Below, one piece after another: positions 43,001-45,449 of a stretch of 64,000 bases of DNA. Below the pieces are notes generated by a model. The model made no database searches. It saw nothing but the letters and a program-made list of their open reading frames with translations, and was not told the origin of the DNA. The translations under genes were made by a program, and so were the position numbers. Source of the DNA: Lamellibrachia columna (taxonomy: Eukaryota > Annelida > Polychaeta > Sabellida > Siboglinidae); assembly GCA_963662155.1 (NCBI GenBank), contig OY759261.1, positions 47,304,411 to 47,368,410 of the forward strand, read 5' to 3'. How positions within the stretch are numbered: position 1 is the first letter of the stretch; every line of letters begins with the position of its first letter.

Positions 43001-45410
43001 ACATGAGCCTTAGTATTCCATCCAAATGCATTTAAGTCCATAAGAAATATACTAATATGTTGCTGTAAACTAAAAACCCGCCTGTTTAAACTCCCGTATC
43101 CTTCATAAGTCTTCAGCATACCAATCCAACTGTTTACAACTGGAATTGCTTACATCATTTAGAAACTGCCTAGCCCCTTTTGTTTTGGTGCGTTGCCGAG
43201 TATGGGTCTCTTGAGGATTTGAGCGCAAATATTTTATATTCCACTGTCTTGTCTGTTAGCTGTGTCCTAGTCTTGCTTTTTACGAATTCATGTTCTTTAA
43301 CAGCTCATGTAGTTCATCTTGTTTAACATCTGCTTACACACATGAATACATGCTGCCAAGCAGACTCGGCGTGTTTGACCAGTTCAGGAAACTGTTTCGT
43401 CGGTACATGCGGTAGAACTCTATAAGCAACATCACCTTGAAGGTCACTTTGTATGCCCCAGAGCATTGTAGTTGGATGAGTTCCACCTGCACAGCTTTCA
43501 GCATGAGCTGGAACAGGTTGGAAAACACGAGCAACCTGATGCTAGTGAGCGCTCAGAAATATAAACCAGCCAACAAATTCCAGTCTCGGCAGCTTAGCGA
43601 ATGTAATGTGCATGTCCGGATTTACTGATTTGTTTCCAGGAATGTCGGGGAATTTTGTGTAGTTCACTTTCTGCAACTGCGACAACCACAGTATCAAATT
43701 CATCCTGAAAAGGAGACACACTGGAAGAATTCCTTGATTAGTTATACTTTGTCCCTGAAGTGGCATATATGGCAGATTGAGATGTTCTGTGATGTCGGCT
43801 ACAAATACAAAATCGCACATCCATATGGGATTGGGGAATTCTGGTACTTCCACACCCTATTGTTCCACAAACACGCTAATGTTATATTCTGACTCATACA
43901 CATGGCAAAGCATGGCATCTCGACTTAGCAAGCACACTTCGCTGTAATAAAGGAATCTTGATTGTGCACTAGTTCATCCATAAGTTGCTGGAAATGCCGC
44001 TGGTTTAGATTCATGACACCGCCTATTATATGCTGTATTTCCAAACTTGCCAAACACGTTTCAAGTATATAACCGAGTTGCAGTATTCGCTCTGACTATG
44101 AAAATATAGGTGAGACGTACTATTTAGTCATTTTGTATACCATTATCGAGGGCCGCATTGTGTACAATTTCGCTGTTGGTGCGCGGCTGCCTGTGACCTA
44201 CAGGCCACAGGTTGCCAACCCATCCCTGACCTGTAACTGGACTGAAATTTCTGACATTTTGTTCTGCTGTCTTTTTATGTTTTAGGAATATTTTGGCAGA
44301 GCAGTGACAGCTTTGTTGAAATTTATAAAAATAACATCCAGTGTACTTTCTATGTAAATATGAGTTGTTTCTGTCTACGTAACAAGTCCCACTCTCGTGA
44401 CAGTATTGGACTGTACAAAGGCTACTTTATTGCTTGCAGTAAAGCATGGTTCACAAAATCAAGAGATTCACATTTAGTTTCAAATATTTTATCTAGTAAG
44501 ATTTGATTCATGTGTGATATCACAAAAAAACTGTGCACGGTAAAATAGGTGACTACAGGAGTGAATTTCAACTTTGATAGCCACCCCTAAACATTCTTCA
44601 ATTCCGATAAAGATGTTGCCTGGTTATTTTTATCATTGATTGTATAAACAATGAGGGTGGCTCCCAATGGAAATATGACTTAAATTTTTTCTGTTATTTT
44701 ATAAATGCGCTGTAGACTAAGAAATTCTCTTTTCGATTGCCTGTATATTAAACAAATTTAAATGACAATTGCCATCATAACAGGAATTCTTGTATGCCAG
44801 ATTGTGTACCTTTCTAGTAATAATAATAATATTGACTTTTCTAGACCCTGGGTTCAACCGGTACCATACAACATGTTTGGCGGAAGGGACGTGCAAAAGT
44901 GCTCATTGATGGACATCAATGGGTTTTCAACGTAAAAGCCTTACGATTGATCCCTGAATCAGGTAATTAGTATGAACACATGTCAATATGTCTATAACTA
45001 TGGCCTGGTTGGAATTTCATAATTCATTAAAGGACACAAATTGTGTTTTATTGAATCAATAGTTAATGTATTTTGAAATAATGCATTAACTATTGTGCAT
45101 TGTCATCAACACATTATTGAATTAAATACAATTAGTTGTATTTTGTTTGATGTAAGTTTAGCCAGTTATGATGAGGGTGCAGCTACTTTGTATTAATATC
45201 ATCACATCCATAGACATGGACGTATGATATGCTTTTGATATCAGTTTGTGTTACTCGTTTGATTTTTGGCTTGTCGTAGCAGCATAAGACAGCATTCAGA
45301 ACATTCATTCGAATAATATTGTTTCATCAATAGGCACGTTGCATTGTATGTTCCAGTTGTGAGGGCCGATTCATTGTGTTGTAGACGAGAGCAAATCTGA
45401 AGAAGAGTGA
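423..45410 (+). CDS. Multi-repeat mind-bomb-like SH3 (SH3_15/REP) protein, 24 exons, 5' partial
   Basis: Twenty-four exons with GT..AG borders join into one frame of 2376 nt ending in a stop at 45408-45410. The product carries nine copies of a domain with the pattern GD.V.V......ALQ.GHGGW...M, then LG..G.V..V..DGD..V, then W.FNP..L. This is the pattern of the mind bomb SH3 repeat. In MIB1 two such repeats form the REP region that contacts Notch-ligand tails (established knowledge). The repeats fall in three super-units, each of seven exons plus a linker exon, with identical intron phases. I infer a partial gene because no initiator exon, MIB/HERC2, ankyrin or RING segment lies in the window. 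It may be a MIB2-like ligase or a stand-alone repeat protein; the domain content here cannot decide. Family assignment is fairly sure, function is not. Confidence 0.75.
575..835 (+). repeat. tRNA-derived SINE, copy 1
   Basis: A degenerate Pol III B box (GGTTCAAATCC, 591-601) is followed by a body containing TTCACTCAGCTGTAT and AGAGAAGTCGAGTTGG. The same body recurs at about 2285 and 56150. The A box is not recognisable. Confidence 0.55.
1002..1075 (+). CDS. Exon 2 (U1 exon B): second half of SH3 repeat 1
   Basis: Acceptor after gattag, donor gtgagc at 1076; 74 bp, phase 0 to 2. It encodes YLGKTG and VKVQFSDGQ, nearly identical in length and motif to exons at 15233 and 31991. Confidence 0.8.
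1103..1157 (+). repeat. GGGA-rich simple repeat
   Basis: A short (AT)n tract is followed by imperfect GGGA/GGAG repeats in the intron after exon 2. Confidence 0.7.
1527..1604 (+). CDS. Exon 3 (U1 exon C): end of repeat 1 plus spacer
   Basis: Acceptor ttgcag, donor gtagaa; 78 bp, phase 2 to 2. It begins with the WGFN..LL signature that closes the SH3 repeat, followed by an acidic Gln/Glu-rich spacer. It is one codon shorter than the exons at 18709 and 34012. Confidence 0.75.
1917..2004 (+). CDS. Exon 4 (U1 exon D): first half of SH3 repeat 2
   Basis: Acceptor tcctag, donor gtaagt; 88 bp, phase 2 to 0. It encodes YDIVSIETKEETVKELQ. The usual HGGW is replaced by a RSRW sequence, so this repeat has lost the most conserved turn of the family. 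Confidence 0.75.
2285..2475 (+). repeat. tRNA-derived SINE, copy 2
   Basis: It has a perfect B box GGTTCGAATCC at 2316-2326, followed by the same CAGTTCACCCAGCTGTATAA core as the copy at 575. It lies in the intron after exon 4. Confidence 0.6.
2700..3172. mobile_element. MITE-like element with ~30-bp terminal inverted repeats
   Basis: The left end (2702-2733) and right end (3145-3172) are inverted copies carrying the core AAACAAAAGTCATGGTTTTG. The interior has no transposase. Related copies occur at about 25791-26602 and 63105, with end fragments near 39190, 58575 and 59430. Confidence 0.65.
3663..3913 (+). repeat. GGT/GTG trinucleotide-rich tract
   Basis: About 250 bp of imperfect GGT repeats interrupted by GGTACCATGG and GGTACCGTGG variants, in the intron after exon 4. 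Open frames here (poly-His, poly-Val/Gly) are artefacts of the repeat. Confidence 0.85.
4047..4123 (+). CDS. Exon 5 (U1 exon E): second half of SH3 repeat 2
   Basis: Acceptor tttcag, donor gtgagt; 77 bp, phase 0 to 2. It encodes VLGLRGYV followed by DSDGDIFVK. Same length as exons at 24684 and 35308. Confidence 0.8.
4323..5522 (-). mobile_element. CR1-like LINE #1, 5'-truncated
   Basis: On the minus strand, reverse transcriptase from the region before motif A (LDFQKAF-like) through the thumb and C-terminal tail, plus a short 3' UTR. Alignment to CR1 #3 stops abruptly at 5522, typical of 5' truncation during target-primed insertion. The 3' end (low coordinates) carries the tail shared with CR1 #2. 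It lies antisense in the intron between exons 5 and 6. Confidence 0.85.
4427..5522 (-). pseudogene. CR1 reverse transcriptase fragment
   Basis: An open frame of 280 codons (5269-4427) contains the catalytic FADD motif, the GKCKCIHIG region and the C-terminal tail ending RAGYT. Upstream sequence with the GVPQGSVLGP motif lies in another frame, separated by an (AT)n slippage near 5280. Start-truncated and frameshifted, so inactive. Confidence 0.85.
5802..5952 (+). CDS. Exon 6 (U1 exon F): end of repeat 2 and first half of repeat 3
   Basis: Acceptor tatcag, donor gttcac (weak but GT); 151 bp, phase 2 to 0. It has FDPKLL closing repeat 2, then GDFVLVIDSY and a canonical GHGGW. Exons at 27451 and 39790 are also exactly 151 bp. 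Confidence 0.8.
6284..6401 (+). CDS. Exon 7 (U1 exon G): second half of SH3 repeat 3
   Basis: Acceptor ttgcag, donor gtaaat; 118 bp, phase 0 to 1. It encodes TLGSVGTVVDVLSNG and a WIYNAEAL closing strand. Counterparts at 27890 and 44845 have the same length and phase. Confidence 0.8.
7019..7182 (+). CDS. Exon 8 (U1 linker): methionine-rich linker
   Basis: Acceptor ctcag, donor gtaact; 164 bp, phase 1 to 0, which connects exon 7 to exon 9 in frame. It encodes about 54 residues with an aromatic segment (WLHYFAE) and a run of Met/Gly/Gln (GGMMQMLQMMKSM). It does not resemble the SH3 repeat. The frame stays open past the donor to 7269, so read-through would add about 29 residues. A diverged copy lies at 10543. 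Confidence 0.6.
7070..7310 (+). repeat. Segment duplicated at 10550-10765 (linker exon copy 1)
   Basis: The linker exon and about 90 nt of following sequence recur at 10550-10765, including the donor and a downstream TTTCTTTCAG. It ends in an AT tract (7292-7310). Confidence 0.75.
7600..8060. other. Intronic sequence, nothing recognised
   Basis: AT-rich non-coding sequence between linker exon 8 and the 74-bp tandem repeat; no gene or repeat family identified. Confidence 0.4.
8138..8310 (+). repeat. 74-bp tandem repeat, about 2.3 copies
   Basis: A unit beginning CTATGGGAGCTG recurs at 8140 and 8214, with a third partial copy near 8288. Confidence 0.8.
8811..9692. repeat. Dispersed ~0.9-kb repeat family, copy 1
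   Basis: It begins ATGCAACCAACAACGC, contains ATGACGTTTATT and GGGGAGGAGGGTGGG blocks, and ends GCATACTCTCAT. It matches 40103-40975 over most of its length and 12040-12712 in part. No coding motif; the class is unknown. A short ATGCAAC/GTTGCAT inversion at the ends hints at a DNA transposon. Confidence 0.65.
10543..10740 (+). pseudogene. Duplicate of the methionine-rich linker exon
   Basis: A diverged copy of exon 8 with the same LHYFAE and GGMMKMMQKM pattern and a conserved gtaact donor. The acceptor AG at 10541-10542 would enter in phase 0. Exon 7 ends in phase 1, and splicing from it would meet a stop after three codons. It is therefore unlikely to be used after exon 7 as it stands. A relic or a context-dependent exon. 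Confidence 0.5.
10812..12035 (-). mobile_element. RTE-like LINE fragment
   Basis: On the minus strand, reverse transcriptase from palm to C-terminus, broken by several frameshifts (blocks near 11463-11950, 11182-11532 and 10868-11167). Motifs include YADDLAIIAES, LEKTEVMWI, the RLVRSRMRWAGHLVRM signature and RGRPQPRWEDC. This tail is typical of RTE-type elements (established knowledge). 5'-truncated and inactive. Confidence 0.8.
12466..12535 (+). repeat. 30-bp tandem repeat, about 2.5 copies
   Basis: Unit GAAGGTGGGGAGGAGGGTGGG plus a TCGACACAT spacer. It is an amplification of a block that is single copy in the two related dispersed repeats at 9415 and 40684. Confidence 0.8.
12720..13600. 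other. AT-rich intronic sequence, no gene seen
   Basis: Very AT-rich, with a diverged internal repetition (ACAAGAAAT.. and GGTAATGGA blocks recurring near 12850, 13080 and 13200). No coding signal. Confidence 0.4.
13606..13702 (+). repeat. 21-bp tandem repeat around GATACAGCTGTACAAC
   Basis: Four copies of a unit with the palindrome-like TACAGCTGTA core. Minus-strand open frames across it are repeat artefacts. Confidence 0.75.
14014..14214 (-). pseudogene. BED/hAT-type zinc-finger N-terminus relic
   Basis: A 65-codon open frame encodes a basic leader, then FPWVEKSSRS and AFCHSCNRHFSIA. This matches the start of hAT-derived BED-type fingers (FPW..., CxxC, FSIA). The downstream His pair and transposase body are not found, so this is a fragment in the intron before exon 9. 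Confidence 0.5.
14463..14564 (+). CDS. Exon 9 (U2 exon A): first half of SH3 repeat 4
   Basis: Acceptor ttgcag, donor gtaacg; 102 bp, phase 0 to 0. It encodes FNKGDKVRVD and GHGGW, followed by a lysine run that adds one codon compared with U1 and U3. Confidence 0.8.
14608..14722 (+). repeat. 23-bp tandem repeat, 5 copies
   Basis: Unit CCTAGGCACAACATAGTGTG plus GGG, exactly five times, about 45 nt after the exon 9 donor. Confidence 0.9.
15233..15306 (+). CDS. Exon 10 (U2 exon B): second half of SH3 repeat 4
   Basis: Acceptor atcag, donor gtgagt; 74 bp, phase 0 to 2. It encodes YLGKIATVES and VKVQFSDGE. Confidence 0.8.
15986..17311. mobile_element. DNA-transposon-like element with GGCCCGG-rich subterminal regions
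   Basis: GGCCCGG/GGCCCGC repeats fill both ends (15995-16195 and 17115-17300), separated by about 900 bp of AT-rich sequence. Flanking TATGTAGT (15987) and ACTACATA (17303) are inverted. Subterminal GC-rich repeats of this sort are known in some hAT families. No transposase remains. Confidence 0.5.
17312..18240. other. Intronic sequence, no gene recognised
   Basis: It contains a 118-codon minus-strand open frame (17800-17444) that I do not recognise; no domain or splice context supports it. Confidence 0.35.
18240..18520 (+). repeat. Degenerate tandem repeat with poly-C/poly-A spacers
   Basis: Several diverged units of AACTGTTCAGTCTCAGCGT followed by C-runs and A-runs. Confidence 0.55.
18709..18789 (+). 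CDS. Exon 11 (U2 exon C): end of repeat 4 plus spacer
   Basis: Acceptor ttgtag, donor gtatgt; 81 bp, phase 2 to 2. It encodes LMFNEALLH and an EQDEQ spacer; the conserved Trp of this strand is replaced by Leu-Met. The tail of a CR1 LINE begins only about 10 nt beyond the donor. Confidence 0.75.
18903..19655 (-). pseudogene. CR1 endonuclease C-terminus joined to RT thumb/tail
   Basis: The frame 19655-19269 runs from the post-endonuclease region (IECWHNLKYEIESIID) directly into the RT tail (RRTIMYKEKQLIVPLYK). All palm motifs, including FADD, are skipped. The remainder (19256-18903) is the normal CR1 C-terminus. Either a deletion or a template switch made the joint near 19410. Confidence 0.8.
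19655..20308 (-). pseudogene. CR1 endonuclease domain fragment
   Basis: APE-type endonuclease blocks: CLNTRSIVNKKNEL, GITESWAN, RRGGGIILYVKESI, IIMGDFNHGHIQW. The catalytic SDH block reads SIH in the segment that follows (low coordinates), so the Asp is lost. Frameshift near 19745. Confidence 0.8.
20332..21154 (-). pseudogene. CR1 ORF1 with SGNH esterase-like domain, frameshifted
   Basis: A Lys/Gly/Glu-rich N-terminal part leads to VFVGDSIVRKTD (block I GDS), then in another frame LVQVGTNN (GxND-like block) and DGLHLSGKG (catalytic Asp/His block). These are the blocks of the SGNH hydrolase fold known in CR1 ORF1 proteins. One frameshift near 20790 breaks it. Confidence 0.8.
21285..22428 (+). 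other. Intron segment homologous to U3 intron (34093-34803)
   Basis: Blocks such as CTTTCCAACGTTCGATGT and TAATACAAAG..TTA.TG, and a later block around 22190-22260, align in order with 34155-34250 and 34605-34700. No gene here. Confidence 0.7.
22429..22516 (+). CDS. Exon 12 (U2 exon D): first half of SH3 repeat 5
   Basis: Acceptor cccag, donor gtaggt; 88 bp, phase 2 to 0. It encodes CDIVSIEKDK and RGHGRW, a near-canonical HGGW. Confidence 0.8.
22517..23700. other. Intron, nothing recognised
   Basis: Non-coding sequence with an (AT)n tract at 23053-23078. A 126-codon minus-strand open frame (23581-23201) is not recognised. Confidence 0.35.
23880..24030 (-). mobile_element. CR1-like LINE 3' tail fragment
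   Basis: It matches the 3' tail of the CR1 elements (CCAGATGGCAAGTGGACAAG block and ATATATGTCAA), antisense in the intron between exons 12 and 13. It shares the CCAAGGCAAAGGCCC variant with the fragment at 63490. Confidence 0.7.
24421..24452 (+). repeat. (GTGC)n microsatellite
   Basis: Seven GCGT units. Confidence 0.85.
24684..24760 (+). CDS. Exon 13 (U2 exon E): second half of SH3 repeat 5
   Basis: Acceptor ttcag, donor gtaagg; 77 bp, phase 0 to 2. It encodes VLGKNGIV and DEDGDVFVEF. Confidence 0.8.
25341..25790 (-). pseudogene. LINE reverse transcriptase C-terminal relic
   Basis: Minus-strand frames read ALILPIAIYGAEAW, then in another frame YLKVFEMHCLQAIRGVTRAD and WWFGHVCR. This is the post-palm segment of an RTE/jockey-like LINE (xLYGxExW, ExxCLR, GHxxR). 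Frameshifted and truncated. Confidence 0.7.
25791..26605. mobile_element. MITE-like element, copy 2 of the CATGGTTTTGG family
   Basis: Left end near 25795 and right end near 26570-26600 are inverted copies of the AAACAGAGGTCATGGTTTG core. The segment 26340-26600 aligns with 2935-3172 of the first copy. Internal sequence is longer and has no transposase. Confidence 0.55.
26606..27450. other. Intron, no gene seen
   Basis: AT-rich sequence before exon 14; nothing recognised. Confidence 0.4.
27451..27601 (+). CDS. Exon 14 (U2 exon F): end of repeat 5, first half of repeat 6
   Basis: Acceptor tttcag, donor gtagct; 151 bp, phase 2 to 0. It has HWFNPKLL, then GDTVLVINSY, and DHGGW. Confidence 0.85.
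27890..28007 (+). CDS. Exon 15 (U2 exon G): second half of SH3 repeat 6
   Basis: Acceptor tctag, donor gtaatt; 118 bp, phase 0 to 1. It encodes LGSAGIITGVLSNG and a WVFNMKAL closing strand. Confidence 0.85.
28070..28350 (+). repeat. Local duplication with CATAGACATGG motif
   Basis: A ~55-bp block (TTTGTATTAATATCATYACATCC..) occurs at about 28070 and 28300, and again at 45189 after exon 23. The latter is the syntenic position in U3. Confidence 0.75.
28493..28626 (+). CDS. Exon 16 (U2 linker): acidic Ser/Asp/Glu linker
   Basis: Acceptor ttgtag, phase 1 to 0, 134 bp if the donor gtgcgc at 28627 is used; that choice keeps the frame into exon 17. It contains an internal 27-nt duplication giving two DESDxxEK-type units. 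Likely a flexible acidic linker. The donor is the least certain border of the model. Confidence 0.55.
28627..29232. other. Intron, TTAATTAA-rich
   Basis: Separates the U2 linker exon from U3 exon 17. It contains a dense stretch of TTAATTAAATTAA-like repeats (28760-28880); no gene. Confidence 0.5.
29233..29331 (+). CDS. Exon 17 (U3 exon A): first half of SH3 repeat 7
   Basis: Acceptor ttgcag, donor gtaaca; 99 bp, phase 0 to 0. It encodes FSKGDKIRVE and DHGLW, so one Gly of HGGW is changed. Confidence 0.8.
29729..30035 (+). repeat. GAGT/GACT-rich and (GT)n compound satellite
   Basis: GTGAGTGACTGA-type repeats flank a (GT)n tract at 29841-29903. Minus-strand Thr/His-rich open frames are artefacts. 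Confidence 0.9.
30036..30880. other. Intron, no gene seen
   Basis: It includes a short cluster of AAAATGCCTAGTC repeats (30070-30150) echoed near 30815-30850; otherwise unremarkable. Confidence 0.4.
30982..31608 (+). mobile_element. Degenerate hAT element with 8-bp target duplication
   Basis: Imperfect inverted ends (CA..CAGTAAGTAACGAAGTAG and its inverse CTACTTGTTACAG..TG) are flanked by the 8-mer CTTATGTG at 30974-30981 and 31609-31616. The interior carries multiple AAGTAGAT subterminal repeats and the hAT C-terminal dimerisation segment. It is inserted inside an 18-bp minisatellite that continues on both sides. Confidence 0.7.
31216..31368 (+). pseudogene. hAT transposase C-terminal dimerisation fragment
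   Basis: About 50 codons ending in TAA at 31366-31368. They show LPASAACKHLFSAAGLVF and a QFLLKLNKAFM end, the family signature of the hAT dimerisation region. The rest of the transposase is missing. Confidence 0.8.
31609..31797 (+). repeat. 18-bp minisatellite, about 10 copies
   Basis: Unit CTTATGTGTATGTATGTA. It continues the tract left of the hAT element (30940-30981). Open frames on both strands are repeat artefacts. Confidence 0.9.
31991..32064 (+). CDS. Exon 18 (U3 exon B): second half of SH3 repeat 7
   Basis: Acceptor atcag, donor gtgagt; 74 bp, phase 0 to 2. It encodes YLGKIGTVKD and IKVQFSDDK. Confidence 0.8.
32402..33599 (+). repeat. 49-bp minisatellite, about 24 copies
   Basis: A highly homogeneous 49-bp unit begins AGTACTGCACTACCCCTGAC. 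Two sites vary: ACATCC or ACGTCC, and CCAGGGG or CCAGTGG. Each unit has an imperfect hairpin, with TACTGC..ACCCCT opposite AGGGGT.GCAGTA. It lies in the intron between exons 18 and 19. Confidence 0.95.
33600..34011. other. Intron before exon 19
   Basis: Unique sequence; the last 120 nt before exon 19 resembles the sequence before exon 11. Confidence 0.5.
34012..34092 (+). CDS. Exon 19 (U3 exon C): end of repeat 7 plus spacer
   Basis: Acceptor ttgtag, donor gtagca; 81 bp, phase 2 to 2. It encodes LMFDKVLLHP and a TEQDEER spacer, closely matching exon 11. Confidence 0.75.
34093..34803 (+). other. Intron homologous to U2 intron
   Basis: It aligns in blocks with 21285-22428 and lacks the CR1 present there. 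It includes a TGAT tetranucleotide run at 34266-34290. Confidence 0.7.
34804..34879 (+). CDS. Exon 20 (U3 exon D): shortened first half of SH3 repeat 8
   Basis: Acceptor accag, donor gtgggt; 76 bp against 88 bp in U1 and U2. Alignment to exon 12 shows a 12-nt loss just before the donor, removing four codons (DKMV-like) while keeping phase 0. It encodes CDIVCVEKNK and GHGDW. Confidence 0.7.
35308..35384 (+). CDS. Exon 21 (U3 exon E): second half of SH3 repeat 8
   Basis: Acceptor ttcag, donor gtaagt; 77 bp, phase 0 to 2. It encodes VLGKHGIV and NEDGDVFVEF. Confidence 0.8.
35655..36386 (-). pseudogene. L2/CR1-like reverse transcriptase palm with amplified WGMSFNTK motif
   Basis: A 243-codon open frame includes the motif A region (LDFSKAFDTVPH), a changed SGVPQG block (SGVQQCTV) and the FADD motif. 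After KRLEKWVK the post-FADD DWGMSFNTK segment is repeated about nine times before the sequence resumes with NCYIL. The array is a 27-bp minisatellite inside the RT. Confidence 0.8.
35711..35945 (-). repeat. 27-bp minisatellite inside the RT, about 9 copies
   Basis: Plus-strand unit is about GTCCTTTGTGTTGAAGCTCA plus TCCCCCA. It keeps the reading frame on the minus strand because 27 is divisible by three. Confidence 0.9.
38351..39789. other. Intron before exon 22, no gene recognised
   Basis: AT-rich. A CCATGACTTTTTTGTCG fragment near 39190 resembles the MITE ends seen at 2700 and 3150. Confidence 0.4.
39790..39940 (+). CDS. Exon 22 (U3 exon F): end of repeat 8, first half of repeat 9
   Basis: Acceptor tttcag, donor gtagct; 151 bp, phase 2 to 0. 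It encodes HWFNPKLL and GDTVLVIDSY. The HGGW turn is changed to ERVGW, unlike the otherwise very similar exon 14. Confidence 0.8.
40001..40066 (+). repeat. (AT)n microsatellite
   Basis: Long alternating AT tract just before the dispersed repeat copy 3. Confidence 0.95.
40103..40975. repeat. Dispersed ~0.9-kb repeat family, copy 3
   Basis: It begins TGCAATCAACAACACAAC, shares GATATGAAAAGGCCAAAT and GGGGAGGAGGGTGGG with copy 1, and ends GCATACTCTCAT. AT tracts flank both ends. Confidence 0.7.
41350..42185 (+). pseudogene. LINE ORF2 C-terminal relic, sense orientation
   Basis: Plus-strand frames read VYLGVHLDKTLSYKTHI, then LANSKWGSRASTVLP, and later RWGYIDETQSVRCDCGEDLAMSHLLCC. These are the thumb and the C-terminal CxC...H..C knuckle found in some jockey/RTE-type LINEs. 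Multiple stops and frameshifts. Confidence 0.65.
42599..44231 (-). mobile_element. hAT element of the ZBED5/GTF2IRD2-like lineage, degenerate
   Basis: The inverted ends share TTGGCAACCT next to GGGG (left, 42599) and inverse CCATCCCTG (right, 44219). They are flanked by TGTAACT at 42592-42598 and 44232-44238, consistent with an 8-bp target duplication with one mismatch. The interior carries a decayed minus-strand transposase. It lies in the intron between exons 22 and 23. Confidence 0.7.
43330..44025 (-). pseudogene. hAT transposase relic (ZBED5/GTF2IRD2-like)
   Basis: Minus-strand pieces in order: MNLNQRHFQQLMDE, then a LLSRDAML-like block, PIWMCDFVFVADITEHLN (43853 frame), and VELIQLQC..EFYR ending in LGSMYSC (43534 frame). 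These match the RNase-H-like body and C-terminus of domesticated hAT proteins by pattern. Several frameshifts. Confidence 0.7.
44845..44962 (+). CDS. Exon 23 (U3 exon G): second half of SH3 repeat 9
   Basis: Acceptor ttctag, donor gtaatt; 118 bp, phase 0 to 1. It encodes TLGSTGTIQHV and a WVFNVKAL closing strand. Confidence 0.8.
45385..45410 (+). CDS. Exon 24 (U3 linker): short acidic C-terminus with stop
   Basis: Acceptor ttgtag aligns with the exon 16 acceptor. In frame it reads DESKSEEE and then TGA at 45408. Against exon 16 a one-base deletion near 45403 creates the stop; sequence homologous to exon 16 continues out of frame for about 40 nt. It is either the true C-terminus or a decaying linker. 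I saw no further SH3-repeat exon downstream. Confidence 0.5.
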
Positions 45411-45449
45411 TGTCATAGAGAAGCCAGATGCTGGTGTAGACAGAGAACA

